DNA from: JASGDN01 sp049841275
GTDB taxonomy: Bacteria > Chloroflexota > Chloroflexia > Thermomicrobiales > UBA6265
DNA length: 64,000 nucleotides
Assembly: GCA_049841275.1 (NCBI GenBank)
Contig: JASGDN010000038.1
Location: forward strand, 1-64,000
Reading direction: 5' to 3'
Every line of letters begins with the position of its first letter. Position 1 is the first letter of the stretch. This document shows positions 51,186-62,557 of the stretch, in pieces. Position numbers and translations under genes: made by a program. The notes under the pieces were generated by a model, which was given only the letters and a program-made list of their open reading frames with translations, was not told the origin of the DNA and did no database searches.

Positions 51186-52634
51186 ATGACCGTCGCGCCA
51201 GACGCCTTTCTCATCGCCGCCCAGGCGGTGCAGGCAACCGACCTCGAACAGATTCCGGACGCACCGTCCGTCGTGGAGGCGGTGACGCTCGTCGACGCGA
51301 GCGCCGATCTGCCCGCGCATCTCGACGTCCGGGGCTGGACGGCGCCGCAGATCCGGTTCGCCCTGAAATTGCCGCTGCCGGATGCGTGGACCGGCCGTTT
51401 CCTCTTCATCGGCTGCGGCGGCCCGTGTGGCGTGGTCTACCCGGATGCGCTCGATCGTGGCTTGCGGGCGGGATTTGCGTCGGCGACCTGCGACGCCGGA
51501 CACGCCGCCACGGCGTTCGGGTCGCTCTGGGCGTGGGGAAATGTCGATGCCGAGCGCGACTGGGCGTGGCGGAGCACCCATGTTGCCAGCATCGCGACGG
51601 CGGAAATCGCCCAGCGGATCTTCGGCCAGGCGATCGCGTGCCGATACTTTGCGGGCTCATCGACCGGCGGACGGCAGGCGATGATTCACGCGCAGCGTTT
51701 TCCGCAGGACTTCGATGGCATTCTCGCCAACAGTCCGGGCCTGAACCCGATCTACATGTCGTTCACCTGGCCGTGGATGGGGCAGGTCCTGTTCGAGGCA
51801 GATGGCACACCGATCCTGAGCGCGGACGATGCCGTGCTCATCGCGCGGGAGGTCTTGCGGCAAGGCGACGCGCTGGATGGCATTCGCGATGGCATCATCA
51901 GCCGGCCGGAAGGATTTGTCCCAGACCTGTCGAACTTGCCGCTGGACGCTCGCAAGCGAGAGGTCATCCGCAAGCTGTACGCAGGGCCGGACGTGCAACC
52001 GGGACCGCGTGGGTTCACCGGCGTGCTTCCCGGTTCCGAGGGGCTGGGAGACTGGCAGACGCTCTTTGCCGGGTCGGACCTGCTCTTCCGGATCGCCCGC
52101 GGGCTTGTCCGCTACTCGGTCTACGACACGCCGCCGGGACCGTCCTTCCAGCTGGCAAGCTGGAAGCCAGAGGATTGGCCGCACGCCTTCTCGCACCACA
52201 TCGCCGAGACGGGTGCCACCGATCCGGACCTCGATGCGTTCCGGGACAAGGGCGGCAAGCTGCTCGTGACCCAGCCGCTCGGCGATGCCTGGGTCGATCC
52301 GCATCACGCCATGTGGTATGCCGACGACCTCATCGAGCGATACGGCTCAGCCGAGGCTGTGGCTGCATTTGCCCGTCTCTTCATGATCCCGGGCAAGGGG
52401 CACAGCACCGGGTTCGGTCACTATGGACCAACCGACGACACCCTTGCGGGGCTGGTTGCCTGGGTGGAGGACGGCGTTGTACCCGAGCGCCTTGTCATTT
52501 CGTATGCAGAACGCTCGGACCTCGGCCTGCCTGCGTTCTCACGACCAGTCTTCCCGTATCCGGCGCGTGCGGAATGGGACGGCGACGGAGACTGGAGCGA
52601 TCCGGGACGGTTCGTTCCGGTCGGGGTGGTGTGA
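51186..52634 (+). CDS. Tannase/feruloyl esterase family protein
   Basis: A 482-residue alpha/beta-hydrolase. RFLFIGCGGPCGVVYPDALD forms the oxyanion region, and RYFAGSSTGGRQAMIHAQRF carries the nucleophilic Ser in GSSTGG. The Asp and His are expected in LVTQPLGDAWVDPHHA and IPGKGHSTGFGHYGP. Fungal and bacterial tannases usually have GCSxGG with a CS-D-HC disulfide motif; here Cys before the Ser is replaced and no partner Cys is seen, so the disulfide is absent. No signal peptide is visible, unlike secreted relatives. ATG 51186 follows GAGAGGGAAC. It would hydrolyse esters of aromatic acids; substrate unproven. Confidence 0.85.
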   Translation: MTVAPDAFLIAAQAVQATDLEQIPDAPSVVEAVTLVDASADLPAHLDVRGWTAPQIRFALKLPLPDAWTGRFLFIGCGGPCGVVYPDALDRGLRAGFASATCDAGHAATAFGSLWAWGNVDAERDWAWRSTHVASIATAEIAQRIFGQAIACRYFAGSSTGGRQAMIHAQRFPQDFDGILANSPGLNPIYMSFTWPWMGQVLFEADGTPILSADDAVLIAREVLRQGDALDGIRDGIISRPEGFVPDLSNLPLDARKREVIRKLYAGPDVQPGPRGFTGVLPGSEGLGDWQTLFAGSDLLFRIARGLVRYSVYDTPPGPSFQLASWKPEDWPHAFSHHIAETGATDPDLDAFRDKGGKLLVTQPLGDAWVDPHHAMWYADDLIERYGSAEAVAAFARLFMIPGKGHSTGFGHYGPTDDTLAGLVAWVEDGVVPERLVISYAERSDLGLPAFSRPVFPYPARAEWDGDGDWSDPGRFVPVGVV

Positions 52635-52690
52635 GTCTCGGAACGCAGTCCGAATCATGCACTAACCTGGAGCGCAGGTGTTCAAAGTCG

Positions 52691-53887
52691 TTACACGATT
52701 GCCTCGCCATCGCGGGCGGTGATGCGCCCGGCCTTCATCACGAGGTGACGGGTCGGGCGGCTGATGACCGCCTCGACGTGCGTCTCGCCATCGACGAGGG
52801 AGAGATCCGCCGTCGCACCGACCGTGAGGCCGAAGTCCGCCACGCGCATGACGTCGGCGCCGCCGGTCGTGGCGATCCGGATCAGTTCCTCGATGTCGGC
52901 GTCCTTCCGCAGGTTGTTGCGGTAGGCCATGATGAAGATGCGCTCCAGCATGTCTGGCGTGTTGAGCGGTCCCCAGGCGTCGCGGATACCGTCGTTGCCG
53001 GTACACATGCGGACCCCGGCGGCGCGGACGCGCTTGATCTCCGGGATCGGCCGCAGGCCGCCTGGCGCGTGGCTCATGATCGCGATGTCGTTGTCCAGGA
53101 TCTGTTCGATGAGGCGGTCGAACCGGGCGTCGTCGACGCTGCCGAGGGCGATGGCGTGGCTGATGACCACACGCCCTTGGTAGCCGAGCGCCTTCGTGCG
53201 GTCGGCGATCAACTCGATTGCGAAGGCGCCGAGCTCGCCCGGTTCGTGCAGATGGATGTCGATGTCCACATCGTATTTCGTCGCCAGACCGAAGATCGTA
53301 TCGAGGTGTTTCACCGGGTCGCGGTCGATGGCGGACGGATCGAGGCCGCCCATCACATCGGCGCCGTCCTTCAGCGCCTGTTCCAACAGGTCGACCGTGC
53401 CGGGCCGGACGAGCATGCCGCTCTGGGGGAAGGCGACGATCTGGATCGTGAGGGCGTCCTTCAATTCTTCTTGCGTGCGGCAGACGCCCTCGAAGCCGGC
53501 CAGGCCGATCTCGGTATCGATATCGACGTGCGTGCGGATGTGCGTGGTGCCGGTCGCGATGGCCTTCTTCGCGTGCTGGGTCGACTGCTGGTGCGCGTCG
53601 ATGTGCATCTGGCGGCGCAATGCCCGTTCGTTCTCGATGATCGCGAGCAAGTTGGGCGGCACGTCGTTGCGATACCATCCGAGCCCCATCAGGGTCTTGT
53701 CCATGTGCGTATGCGCGTCGACCAGGCCGGGGAAGAGCAGGCGGTTGCCGCCGTCGATGATCTCGGCATCGGGCGAGGCCAGCTGGCGGGCATTCGGACC
53801 GATGGCGGCGATGCGGCCTTCGCGGATCAGCACGTCCGAGGTGTCGGCGTCGAGGGGGCGGACATCGAGGATGACGGTATGGGTCAT
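52691..53887 (-). CDS. Amidohydrolase, cytosine deaminase-like
   Basis: A 398-residue metal-dependent hydrolase. Metal ligands are visible in GLVDAHTHMDKTLMG, IDIHLHEPGELG, VISHAIALGS and CTGNDGIRDAWGP. The layout (HxH, HLHE, H, D) is that of the cytosine deaminase/N-acyl-deaminase group; CodA's substrate-binding residues cannot be confirmed. The C-terminal strand region is FGLTVGATADLSLVDGETHV. ATG 53887 has AAGGATG upstream and is preferred over a codon three residues earlier. It is convergent with the tannase-like gene. Confidence 0.9.
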   Translation of the reverse strand: MTHTVILDVRPLDADTSDVLIREGRIAAIGPNARQLASPDAEIIDGGNRLLFPGLVDAHTHMDKTLMGLGWYRNDVPPNLLAIIENERALRRQMHIDAHQQSTQHAKKAIATGTTHIRTHVDIDTEIGLAGFEGVCRTQEELKDALTIQIVAFPQSGMLVRPGTVDLLEQALKDGADVMGGLDPSAIDRDPVKHLDTIFGLATKYDVDIDIHLHEPGELGAFAIELIADRTKALGYQGRVVISHAIALGSVDDARFDRLIEQILDNDIAIMSHAPGGLRPIPEIKRVRAAGVRMCTGNDGIRDAWGPLNTPDMLERIFIMAYRNNLRKDADIEELIRIATTGGADVMRVADFGLTVGATADLSLVDGETHVEAVISRPTRHLVMKAGRITARDGEAIV

Positions 53888-54004
53888 GGGATGCACATCC
53901 TTCTGGTGTCGTGCGATCGCGTGGACAGGACGCTCGCCACGGTGACGAGGCCTACCCGTTCACGTCAGGTCTGGTCAGCGGTGAGCGCTGGAGCGGGCAC
54001 GGAA

Positions 54005-55681
54005 TCAGCCCGGAATCGTGAGGTAGGTCGCCGACATCCAGCCGTCGCGGCCGCCGCACCGTACCGGCGCCCACCCACCGTTCACAGTGCCGCGCAGTTC
54101 GACTCGCGTCCCCTCTGCCACGGCGGTGATGACGCTCCCGGATGCACTGGCGGTGCTTCGGCAGTTCAGGCCGAGCCCGCTCGTATTGGAGACGCGGCCA
54201 TACGTCGCCGTCGGCGGTGTGGTTGGTGAGACGGTTGGACGTGGCGTGACCGGTGGCGCAGTCGGGGTCGGCGTGGGCGCGGTGGAGAGCGTCAGGTAGT
54301 CGCCTGATGCCCAGCCATCGCGGTTCGCACAGCGGATCGGGACCCAGCCGTTCATCGACGCACTGCGAACGGGCACGCGCGTGCCTTCCGGCAGGTCCGT
54401 GATGATCGCATAGCTTGTCCCCGCGCCGGTACGGCAGCGAAGCGATGTTCCACCGGTGCCGGTCACCGTTGCGGTCTGGCCGGACGGCGCCGTGGCGGTT
54501 GGTGATGGTGTGACTAGCGGGATGGTCGGTGTTGGCGTTCGCGTGGGAGGAACAGTTGGCGGCGGAGTGGCGACGGGCGTTGCCTGAAGGTAGGAGGCTG
54601 ACGCCCATCCCTTCTGCGAGCCGCAGATGACGGGATACCAGCCGTTGAAGACCTTCCCTCGGAGCATGATCCGCTGGCCCTCGGTGAACTGGCCGATGAT
54701 CGCGCCGCTGGCAGAAGGATTCGCGCGGCAGCGCAGGCCATCGCCTCCTGTCCCGCTGGTAGGCCAGGTCGGTATCACGGGTGGCGAGCAGGCTTCCATC
54801 AGGCCGGGAACGGTCGAGAGTTCGTATCCCTGTGCGCGCAGGGCGTCGATGATGCGCGGAAGGGCGCGTGCGGTCGAGGTCGCGGTGGCAGGGCCGTCGA
54901 GATGGAACTCGACGATGGCGCCGGGGTAGACGCCGTTCATCACCCGGGCATAGACCCCCTGTTCGGTGGCGGTGGAATCGTAGTCGGCGGCAGAGACTGC
55001 CCAGCCGATCGGCAGGAGCCCGAGCCTGGCGACGATGCGGCGCACGCGGAGATCGATATCCGCGGCGTAAGGGGTCATGTATTCAGCGATCGGATGTCCG
55101 ATGACCGCCTCGATTGCGGCTTTCGAGTTCAGCATTTCATCGCGCACGCCGCTATCGGTCATGCTCGTGAGGACTTCGCGTCGATCGCCATGGGTGCCGA
55201 TCGCGAATCCAGCGGCGTCGAGCTGGCGCAGGTAGTCGGGATAGGTTCTTGCCCACCATCCCATGGGGAACATCGTGGCGGGGGCTGCCTTCTGGATCAG
55301 TGTGGAGAGGACGGTCTGGGACGGGGGATTCTCGATGCCGATGTTGAAGATGAGGGCGACTCGATTGCAGGAGACATCGCCTTCGCGGAACCACGGGTCG
55401 TCGCTGCCGCGGTCGAGGAAGTTCGCGTAGACGTAGCCGGTGCTACCCTCCCACACGACGGGAAGAAAACCGTTCGCCGCATTGCCAGTGACGTTCAGGT
55501 TTGCACCGAGTTCCGCGTTGCCGATCACTGGGCAATCGAGGCGTGCGCAGGAGCGGACGTTCACGAGCGAGCCGGCGGTCACCGTGGCGGAGGCCGCACC
55601 GGCCGGTATCGGGCCGAGCGTGGTCGCAACGAGCAGGACGACGAGGAGCAGGCGAACGAATGCGAGCGGGAAGCGGGACAC
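54005..55681 (-). CDS. Secreted protein with four SH3b domains and a degenerate polysaccharide deacetylase (NodB) domain
   Basis: A 558-residue exported protein. The GTG at 55681 follows GAGGAGG and starts a signal peptide (FPLAFVRLLLVVLLVATTLG). SH3b module 1 is at about 32-82 (LVNVRSCARLDCPVIGNAEL). A NodB-like barrel covers about 100-300: VALIFNIGIENPPSQTVLST, MFPMGWWARTYPDYLRQLDA, FAIGTHGDRREVL, IVEFHLDGPATATSTARALP. Three more SH3b modules follow (GLRCRANPSASGAIIGQF, SLRCRTGAGTSYAIITDL, GLNCRSTASASGSVITAV), joined by Thr/Pro linkers. The NodB motif TFDDG is replaced by IFNIG and HSxxH by a lone THGDR, so deacetylase activity is unlikely. Cell-wall binding is the probable role. Confidence 0.88.
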   Translation of the reverse strand: MSRFPLAFVRLLLVVLLVATTLGPIPAGAASATVTAGSLVNVRSCARLDCPVIGNAELGANLNVTGNAANGFLPVVWEGSTGYVYANFLDRGSDDPWFREGDVSCNRVALIFNIGIENPPSQTVLSTLIQKAAPATMFPMGWWARTYPDYLRQLDAAGFAIGTHGDRREVLTSMTDSGVRDEMLNSKAAIEAVIGHPIAEYMTPYAADIDLRVRRIVARLGLLPIGWAVSAADYDSTATEQGVYARVMNGVYPGAIVEFHLDGPATATSTARALPRIIDALRAQGYELSTVPGLMEACSPPVIPTWPTSGTGGDGLRCRANPSASGAIIGQFTEGQRIMLRGKVFNGWYPVICGSQKGWASASYLQATPVATPPPTVPPTRTPTPTIPLVTPSPTATAPSGQTATVTGTGGTSLRCRTGAGTSYAIITDLPEGTRVPVRSASMNGWVPIRCANRDGWASGDYLTLSTAPTPTPTAPPVTPRPTVSPTTPPTATYGRVSNTSGLGLNCRSTASASGSVITAVAEGTRVELRGTVNGGWAPVRCGGRDGWMSATYLTIPG

Positions 55682-55915
55682 GCGGGAGCCTCCTCGTCGG
55701 GTGGGCACGAATGGCCGGACTCGGACTCGGACGCGGAGGGAGGGCGGGGCAGGGTGCGCGACCGGAATGATGGTCATCCTAGGCAATGCATGTGACATCC
55801 GTCAATACTTGCGCGGGGTAAGTGGCCCGTTCGTTCGCGGAATGGCGGCCCCGAGCTGTGTCTGGTTGTCTTGTATGGGTGCGTAGGGGCTGGCATCGAA
55901 TTCCGATTGGTCACC

Positions 55916-55949
55916 AAAACCGCCGGAGGGATGTCCCTCCGGCGGTTTT
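55916..55949 (-). terminator. Rho-independent terminator of lon
   Basis: AAAACCGCCGGAGGGA (55916-55931) pairs perfectly with 55934-55949 over a two-base loop. On the minus strand the stem ends in TTTT, 28 bases after the lon stop. Confidence 0.9.
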
Positions 55950-55976
55950 GACGTTGGCTGGATCGTGGTCCGGTGC

Positions 55977-58868
<2,892 letters not shown>

Positions 58869-59264
58869 GGTGGATGTATCTCGACTTTCATCTGATGATC
58901 GTGGCCGCGCTCGGCAGTCGTCGCATTGGCGACCTTGCGAAGCTGCGTCATCGTCGTGCGAGGAGAAGGGACGGCACGCCGATCGGCTCCGGTGTGTGGG
59001 GGCCTGTCATGCGGCGGGGCGACCTTGCCCTGAACGACGAACGGACGACTGTCGCCTCCGGATGGCTCGGTTCTCCGAGACGTGGATGACGTACGGTGCG
59101 TCCGATTCCGTTCCATTATAGGCGGTTTGTCGACCGGGACGCCTCGCCATTCGGGCCGGATAGCTGGGCCATCATCGCCCGGAACGGGTTGGTTGCCGGC
59201 GGTTCCTGCGTTATGGTTCGGTGCAATCGATTCCATTTCGAACGAACAGGGAGCAGGTGCCAGC
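58869..59264. other. Divergent intergenic region upstream of lon and the DUF4185 gene
   Basis: A 396-bp gap. I see no gene, tRNA, CIRCE (inverted TTAGCACTC) or HAIR-type repeat. Reading frames crossing it on either strand are unsupported extensions of lon or of the DUF4185 gene. Confidence 0.4.
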
Positions 59265-60392
59265 ATGCCGCGACGCACGACGGTGAACGACGAGACCCCG
59301 GATGCCAATGTGGAAGGCGCCATCGTCGATCGGCGAGGATTGCTCCGGTGGTCGGCGGCTGGTGCGGTCGCGCTCGGGGCAGGAATGCCGGATGAAACGT
59401 TTGCTGCCCCTGCGACGCCGGCGGCGTCACCCGGTACGGCGTTGCCTGACCTCCCGGTGGAGCAGGTCGCGATCCTGACGGGCGACGATCCGGCGGCGAC
59501 CAACCAGACCGGCGCGCGGTGGGAGGTGTTCGGCACCGATCTCGGCAGCAGCTTCCGATACAAGGACCAGACGTACCTGGTCTTCGGGGATACCTTCGGC
59601 GAGTACAAGCACGACTGGCGCAGCAACGTGCTCGGCGTCTCGACGGACGACGATCCATCCGATGGCGTGATGATCGACCGCATGATCGAGGATGCGTCGG
59701 GCCACGCGAAGGAGGTCCTGGCTTCGCGCAAGGTCGATAACGACGAGATGACCGTGATCCCGACCTATGGCGTGGCGGTGGGGGACCGGCTCGTTCTCCA
59801 CTACATGTCGGTGAAGCACTGGGGCGAGCCGGGTCATTGGGATCTCGGGGCGGCCGGATTCGCGTACTCGGACGATGCGGGCGAGACGTGGACGAAGGAC
59901 CCGGATGCCATGCTGCCCGGCGACACGAATTGGGGACAGGTCGCGATCGAGGAACACGAGGGGTATCTCTACCTCTTCGGCATTCCGGGTGGGCGGTATG
60001 GCGACCTGAAGCTGGCTCGCGTCGTGCCGGATGCCTTGCTCGACCTTGGGGCGTGGACGTACTGGACCGGTTCCGGCTGGGTGTCGGACGCGGAGCAGGC
60101 GACGGTGCTCGTGCATGGTCCTGTGGGGGAGCTTTCGGTGCGGTGGAACTCCCATTACCGTCGCTGGCTGATGATGTATCTGATCGACGACGCGGGGGTG
60201 ATCGTGGTGCGCACAGCGCCGGATCTCACCGGGCCGTGGGGCGACGCCCGGGTGGTGGTGCGGTCCACGGACTATCCGGCGTTGTACGCGCCGTTCATCT
60301 ATCCGACCTGGAACGATGGGCCGGACATCTGGTTCAACATGTCCATGTTCGGTCCGTATAACGTCTTCCTGATGCGGACCTCACTGGAATAG
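59265..60392 (+). CDS. Exported DUF4185-domain protein
   Basis: A 375-residue protein. The leader (DRRGLLRWSAAGAVALGAGM, a Tat-like twin-Arg start) ends near AAPATPAASPGTALPD. The domain (about 60-375) is a five-bladed-propeller-type DUF4185: GTDLGSSFRYKDQTYLVFGD and TFGEYKHDWRSNVLGVSTDD, then VGDRLVLHYMSVKHWGEPGH, GFAYSDDAGETWTKD and NWGQVAIEEHEGYLYLFGIP. Members are often near glycan-degrading genes, and some related propellers are glycosidases; activity here is unknown. ATG 59265 follows AGGGAGCAGG; the longer upstream frame is not needed. It is transcribed alone. Confidence 0.87.
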   Translation: MPRRTTVNDETPDANVEGAIVDRRGLLRWSAAGAVALGAGMPDETFAAPATPAASPGTALPDLPVEQVAILTGDDPAATNQTGARWEVFGTDLGSSFRYKDQTYLVFGDTFGEYKHDWRSNVLGVSTDDDPSDGVMIDRMIEDASGHAKEVLASRKVDNDEMTVIPTYGVAVGDRLVLHYMSVKHWGEPGHWDLGAAGFAYSDDAGETWTKDPDAMLPGDTNWGQVAIEEHEGYLYLFGIPGGRYGDLKLARVVPDALLDLGAWTYWTGSGWVSDAEQATVLVHGPVGELSVRWNSHYRRWLMMYLIDDAGVIVVRTAPDLTGPWGDARVVVRSTDYPALYAPFIYPTWNDGPDIWFNMSMFGPYNVFLMRTSLE

Positions 60393-60444
60393 CCCGTCCG
60401 TATGGTCTACCGCTGCCAGCAAGTGCATCATCGACGCCGACGGT

Positions 60445-60473
60445 TTGGCAAACAATGCCTATAGTCAAATAGT
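60445..60473 (+). promoter_or_regulatory. Promoter for the zinc-ribbon gene
   Basis: TTGGCA (60445-60450), 17-bp spacer and AATAGT (60468-60473) form a good sigma70-type pair in a locally A/T-rich stretch. Transcription would begin near 60480, downstream of the in-frame GTG at 60474 and upstream of the ATG at 60546. Confidence 0.5.
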
Positions 60474-60545
60474 GTGATAGCCTTCAGGCGAGGATGCGAT
60501 CGTTCGCCGAACGATCTGGCGTCGTGGGTCACTGAGGCAGCAGCG

Positions 60546-60785
60546 ATGGATGAAGACGGATATACGCCGAGTTGGCTTGGGCTTGTGGTGCAATGCCATA
60601 GATGCCGCGTCATCTTCAGCCTCGACCGCGACAGCGAGGTGATGGAGATCCGGAAGGTTGGCTCCTTCGCACACGGGTCCATCGGTGTCATGTGTCCGGC
60701 ATGCGGCTGCCGCCTGGTTGTGCGCTACGACGGACGAGTGGTTGTTCTCGCTGATGGCCGGTTGATGCCCACCCCGAGCTTCTAG
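60546..60785 (+). CDS. Small zinc-ribbon protein
   Basis: A 79-residue protein with two CxxC knuckles, VVQCHRCRVIFSLD and VMCPACGCRLVVRY, spaced about 30 residues apart as in zinc ribbons. The rest is short (MDEDGYTPSWLGL at the start, DGRVVVLADGRLMPTPSF at the end). No named family is recognised; a structural zinc site and nucleic-acid or protein binding are plausible. ATG 60546 is chosen because the visible promoter (60445-60473) lies too close to the earlier GTG. Confidence 0.6.
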   Translation: MDEDGYTPSWLGLVVQCHRCRVIFSLDRDSEVMEIRKVGSFAHGSIGVMCPACGCRLVVRYDGRVVVLADGRLMPTPSF

Positions 60786-61093
60786 CCATTTCCCCGCTAC
60801 ACGCTATGCCGGCTTCGTTGGGTACGGTCCAGGGTCTGCGGCCTGGGGAGCGACCCCATCCTGCCGAGGAAGCGGATTCGCGACGTGCTTCTGGACGCCC
60901 ACGACGAGATGCGCGGCGTTCCATCCCATGTATTGGAGTCTGAATCGGGTATCGCGTCACGAAATAGCCGACTATATTAGTAAGACATCGAAAAAAAACG
61001 ATATGATGGCTGCATGAACATGCGCTGCCTGCATCCTTTGAAGGCAGCAGTGGTGTGGTTGTCCCGGTCTTCCTGTGCAACGAAGGAGTTCAT
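60786..61093 (+). other. Intergenic leader of the HTH/binding-protein fusion gene
   Basis: No gene is supported. An A/T-rich stretch at about 60965-61007 ends in TATGAT (61002-61007), a good -10 with a poor -35. Then come the dyad GCATG-AA-CATGC (61012-61023) and a small stem-loop GCTGCC...GGCAGC (about 61025-61050). GAAGGAG is five bases before the GTG at 61094. Confidence 0.45.
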
Positions 61094-62533
61094 GTGCGAT
61101 CTCGTGATGTGCCCGAACCTGCGTGCGTGATAGCAGACGTGGAACTCTCCAGCGAACCGTCGAGAGAGTTGGCTGATGCCATCGCGCGGATCCGCAAGGC
61201 AGCCGGGCTGACCCAGAGCCAGCTTGCCTCTGCGATGCACACGACCCAATCAGCCATTGCCGATCTCGAGCGGGGAAGGACTCTCCCCTCAACACGCACG
61301 CTGCGAAAGGTCGCTGAGGCGACGAGGCATCGTGTGCGGATTGTGTTCACCGCGAATTCGACTCTATCTCGGAATGCGAGCCCCGCCATGACCGACACGC
61401 TCTCCCACCCACCCGTCGTTGCCAATCGGCGTCACTTCCTCGGTGGGGCGATGGGTCTAGCCGGGATGCTTGGTCTTGGGAATATCAAGCACGTTTCCGC
61501 CGACGAAGCGACCGCCGCCGCAACGGCCGCTGCCGACTATGTCTGGACCCCACCGCAGTACGATCCCGAACCGTCACTCTTCACCGTGCTCGATCGGAAC
61601 GACGAGACCGTGATTGTCGAGACCATTGATGGGCAGATCGGGGTTCCCGCGAATCCCACGCGGATCGTCGCACTGGGGTACGAGTATGTCGCGCTTTTCG
61701 AACTGGGCGTGATCGATCGCCTGGTCGCACTGGCCTACAGTTCCTACGCCAAGACTCCGCTCATGAATGCTGGCGACATGACCGAGGCGATGCATGCTGC
61801 GCTCGCCAACGTCGCGTTGATTCCGGATCCTTGGGAACCGGATCTGGAGTTGGTAGCGGCACAGCATCCGGACCTTATTCTGGCAAGTGCCCAATTCACT
61901 CCAGACCCCACTGCACTTGCCCAGATCGCTCCGGTCATCCGGCTGCCAGCGCTTTCGATCAACGTGCCACGCGCCGCCGTGCGGGATTTTGGAGCATTGT
62001 TCGGCCTGGGTGACGTCGAAGCAGCCATGACCGCCGACCACGAGGCGTTCATTGAGCGGGCGCGTCAGGCGGTGGAACCGGTTGTCGGCGGCAAGAAGGC
62101 AGTCGTCATCTCGCTCGTTGATGACGGCCTTATGGCGCCACCGTCGTACTACCTGGTAAATGGCGAGGTATTCGCCTACGTCGAGGGTGCGTATCAATTG
62201 CATCGGGAGCTGAGGATATCGCCGTCGAACTTTATCGAGGCGCTGGCCGACGAAGCCGATCGGAGCCCTATCACCGTCAAGTTCTCGCCGGAGCTGGTTG
62301 GAGAGGTCGATGCCGACTATATCTTCGTCTACGACTTCGAGCATAACTACGATCTTTTCGTGAGCGATCCCCTTGTGAAGCAGACCGCCGCTGCAAAACA
62401 GGGACAGATCTATCCGTACGATGCGGTGGGTTTCGGCGCGGGACTCGCGGGTGATCGCGCCACCGTTGCCTGGATGGTCGAGACGCTGACCGGCAAGCCG
62501 TTCGCGGGGAGTACGTCCTTGCCGGCGTCGTGA
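61094..62533 (+). CDS. XRE-type HTH domain fused in frame to a Tat-exported iron-type solute-binding protein
   Basis: One 479-residue frame. Residues 1-90 hold a Cro/C1 HTH: SRELADAIARIRKAAGLTQS, QLASAMHTTQSAIADLERGR, TLRKVAEATRHRVRIVF. Residues 99-140 are a Tat leader with NRRHFLGGAMGLAGMLGLG. The remainder is a FepB/FhuD-type binding domain (PTRIVALGYEYVALFELGVI, PDLILASAQF, YIFVYDFEHNYD). GTG 61094 has a strong AAGGAG five bases upstream, so the HTH part should be translated. An internal ATG at 61388 (MTDTLSHPP) would give a normal 381-residue exported protein but has only a weak ribosome site. Either two products arise from one frame, or a stop codon between two genes has been lost. Iron-chelate binding is inferred from the fold. 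Confidence 0.8.
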   Translation: MRSRDVPEPACVIADVELSSEPSRELADAIARIRKAAGLTQSQLASAMHTTQSAIADLERGRTLPSTRTLRKVAEATRHRVRIVFTANSTLSRNASPAMTDTLSHPPVVANRRHFLGGAMGLAGMLGLGNIKHVSADEATAAATAAADYVWTPPQYDPEPSLFTVLDRNDETVIVETIDGQIGVPANPTRIVALGYEYVALFELGVIDRLVALAYSSYAKTPLMNAGDMTEAMHAALANVALIPDPWEPDLELVAAQHPDLILASAQFTPDPTALAQIAPVIRLPALSINVPRAAVRDFGALFGLGDVEAAMTADHEAFIERARQAVEPVVGGKKAVVISLVDDGLMAPPSYYLVNGEVFAYVEGAYQLHRELRISPSNFIEALADEADRSPITVKFSPELVGEVDADYIFVYDFEHNYDLFVSDPLVKQTAAAKQGQIYPYDAVGFGAGLAGDRATVAWMVETLTGKPFAGSTSLPAS

Positions 62534-62557
62534 CTGGCGAGATCGGTATGACGCGTC

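Noticed and set aside
51386..54229. Plus-strand reading frame of 947 codons
   Set aside because: It runs through the tannase-like gene in another frame and antisense to the amidohydrolase, with Arg-rich composition and no motif.
60474..60545. Extended N-terminus of the zinc-ribbon protein from GTG 60474
   Set aside because: The visible promoter at 60445-60473 would start transcription after this codon.
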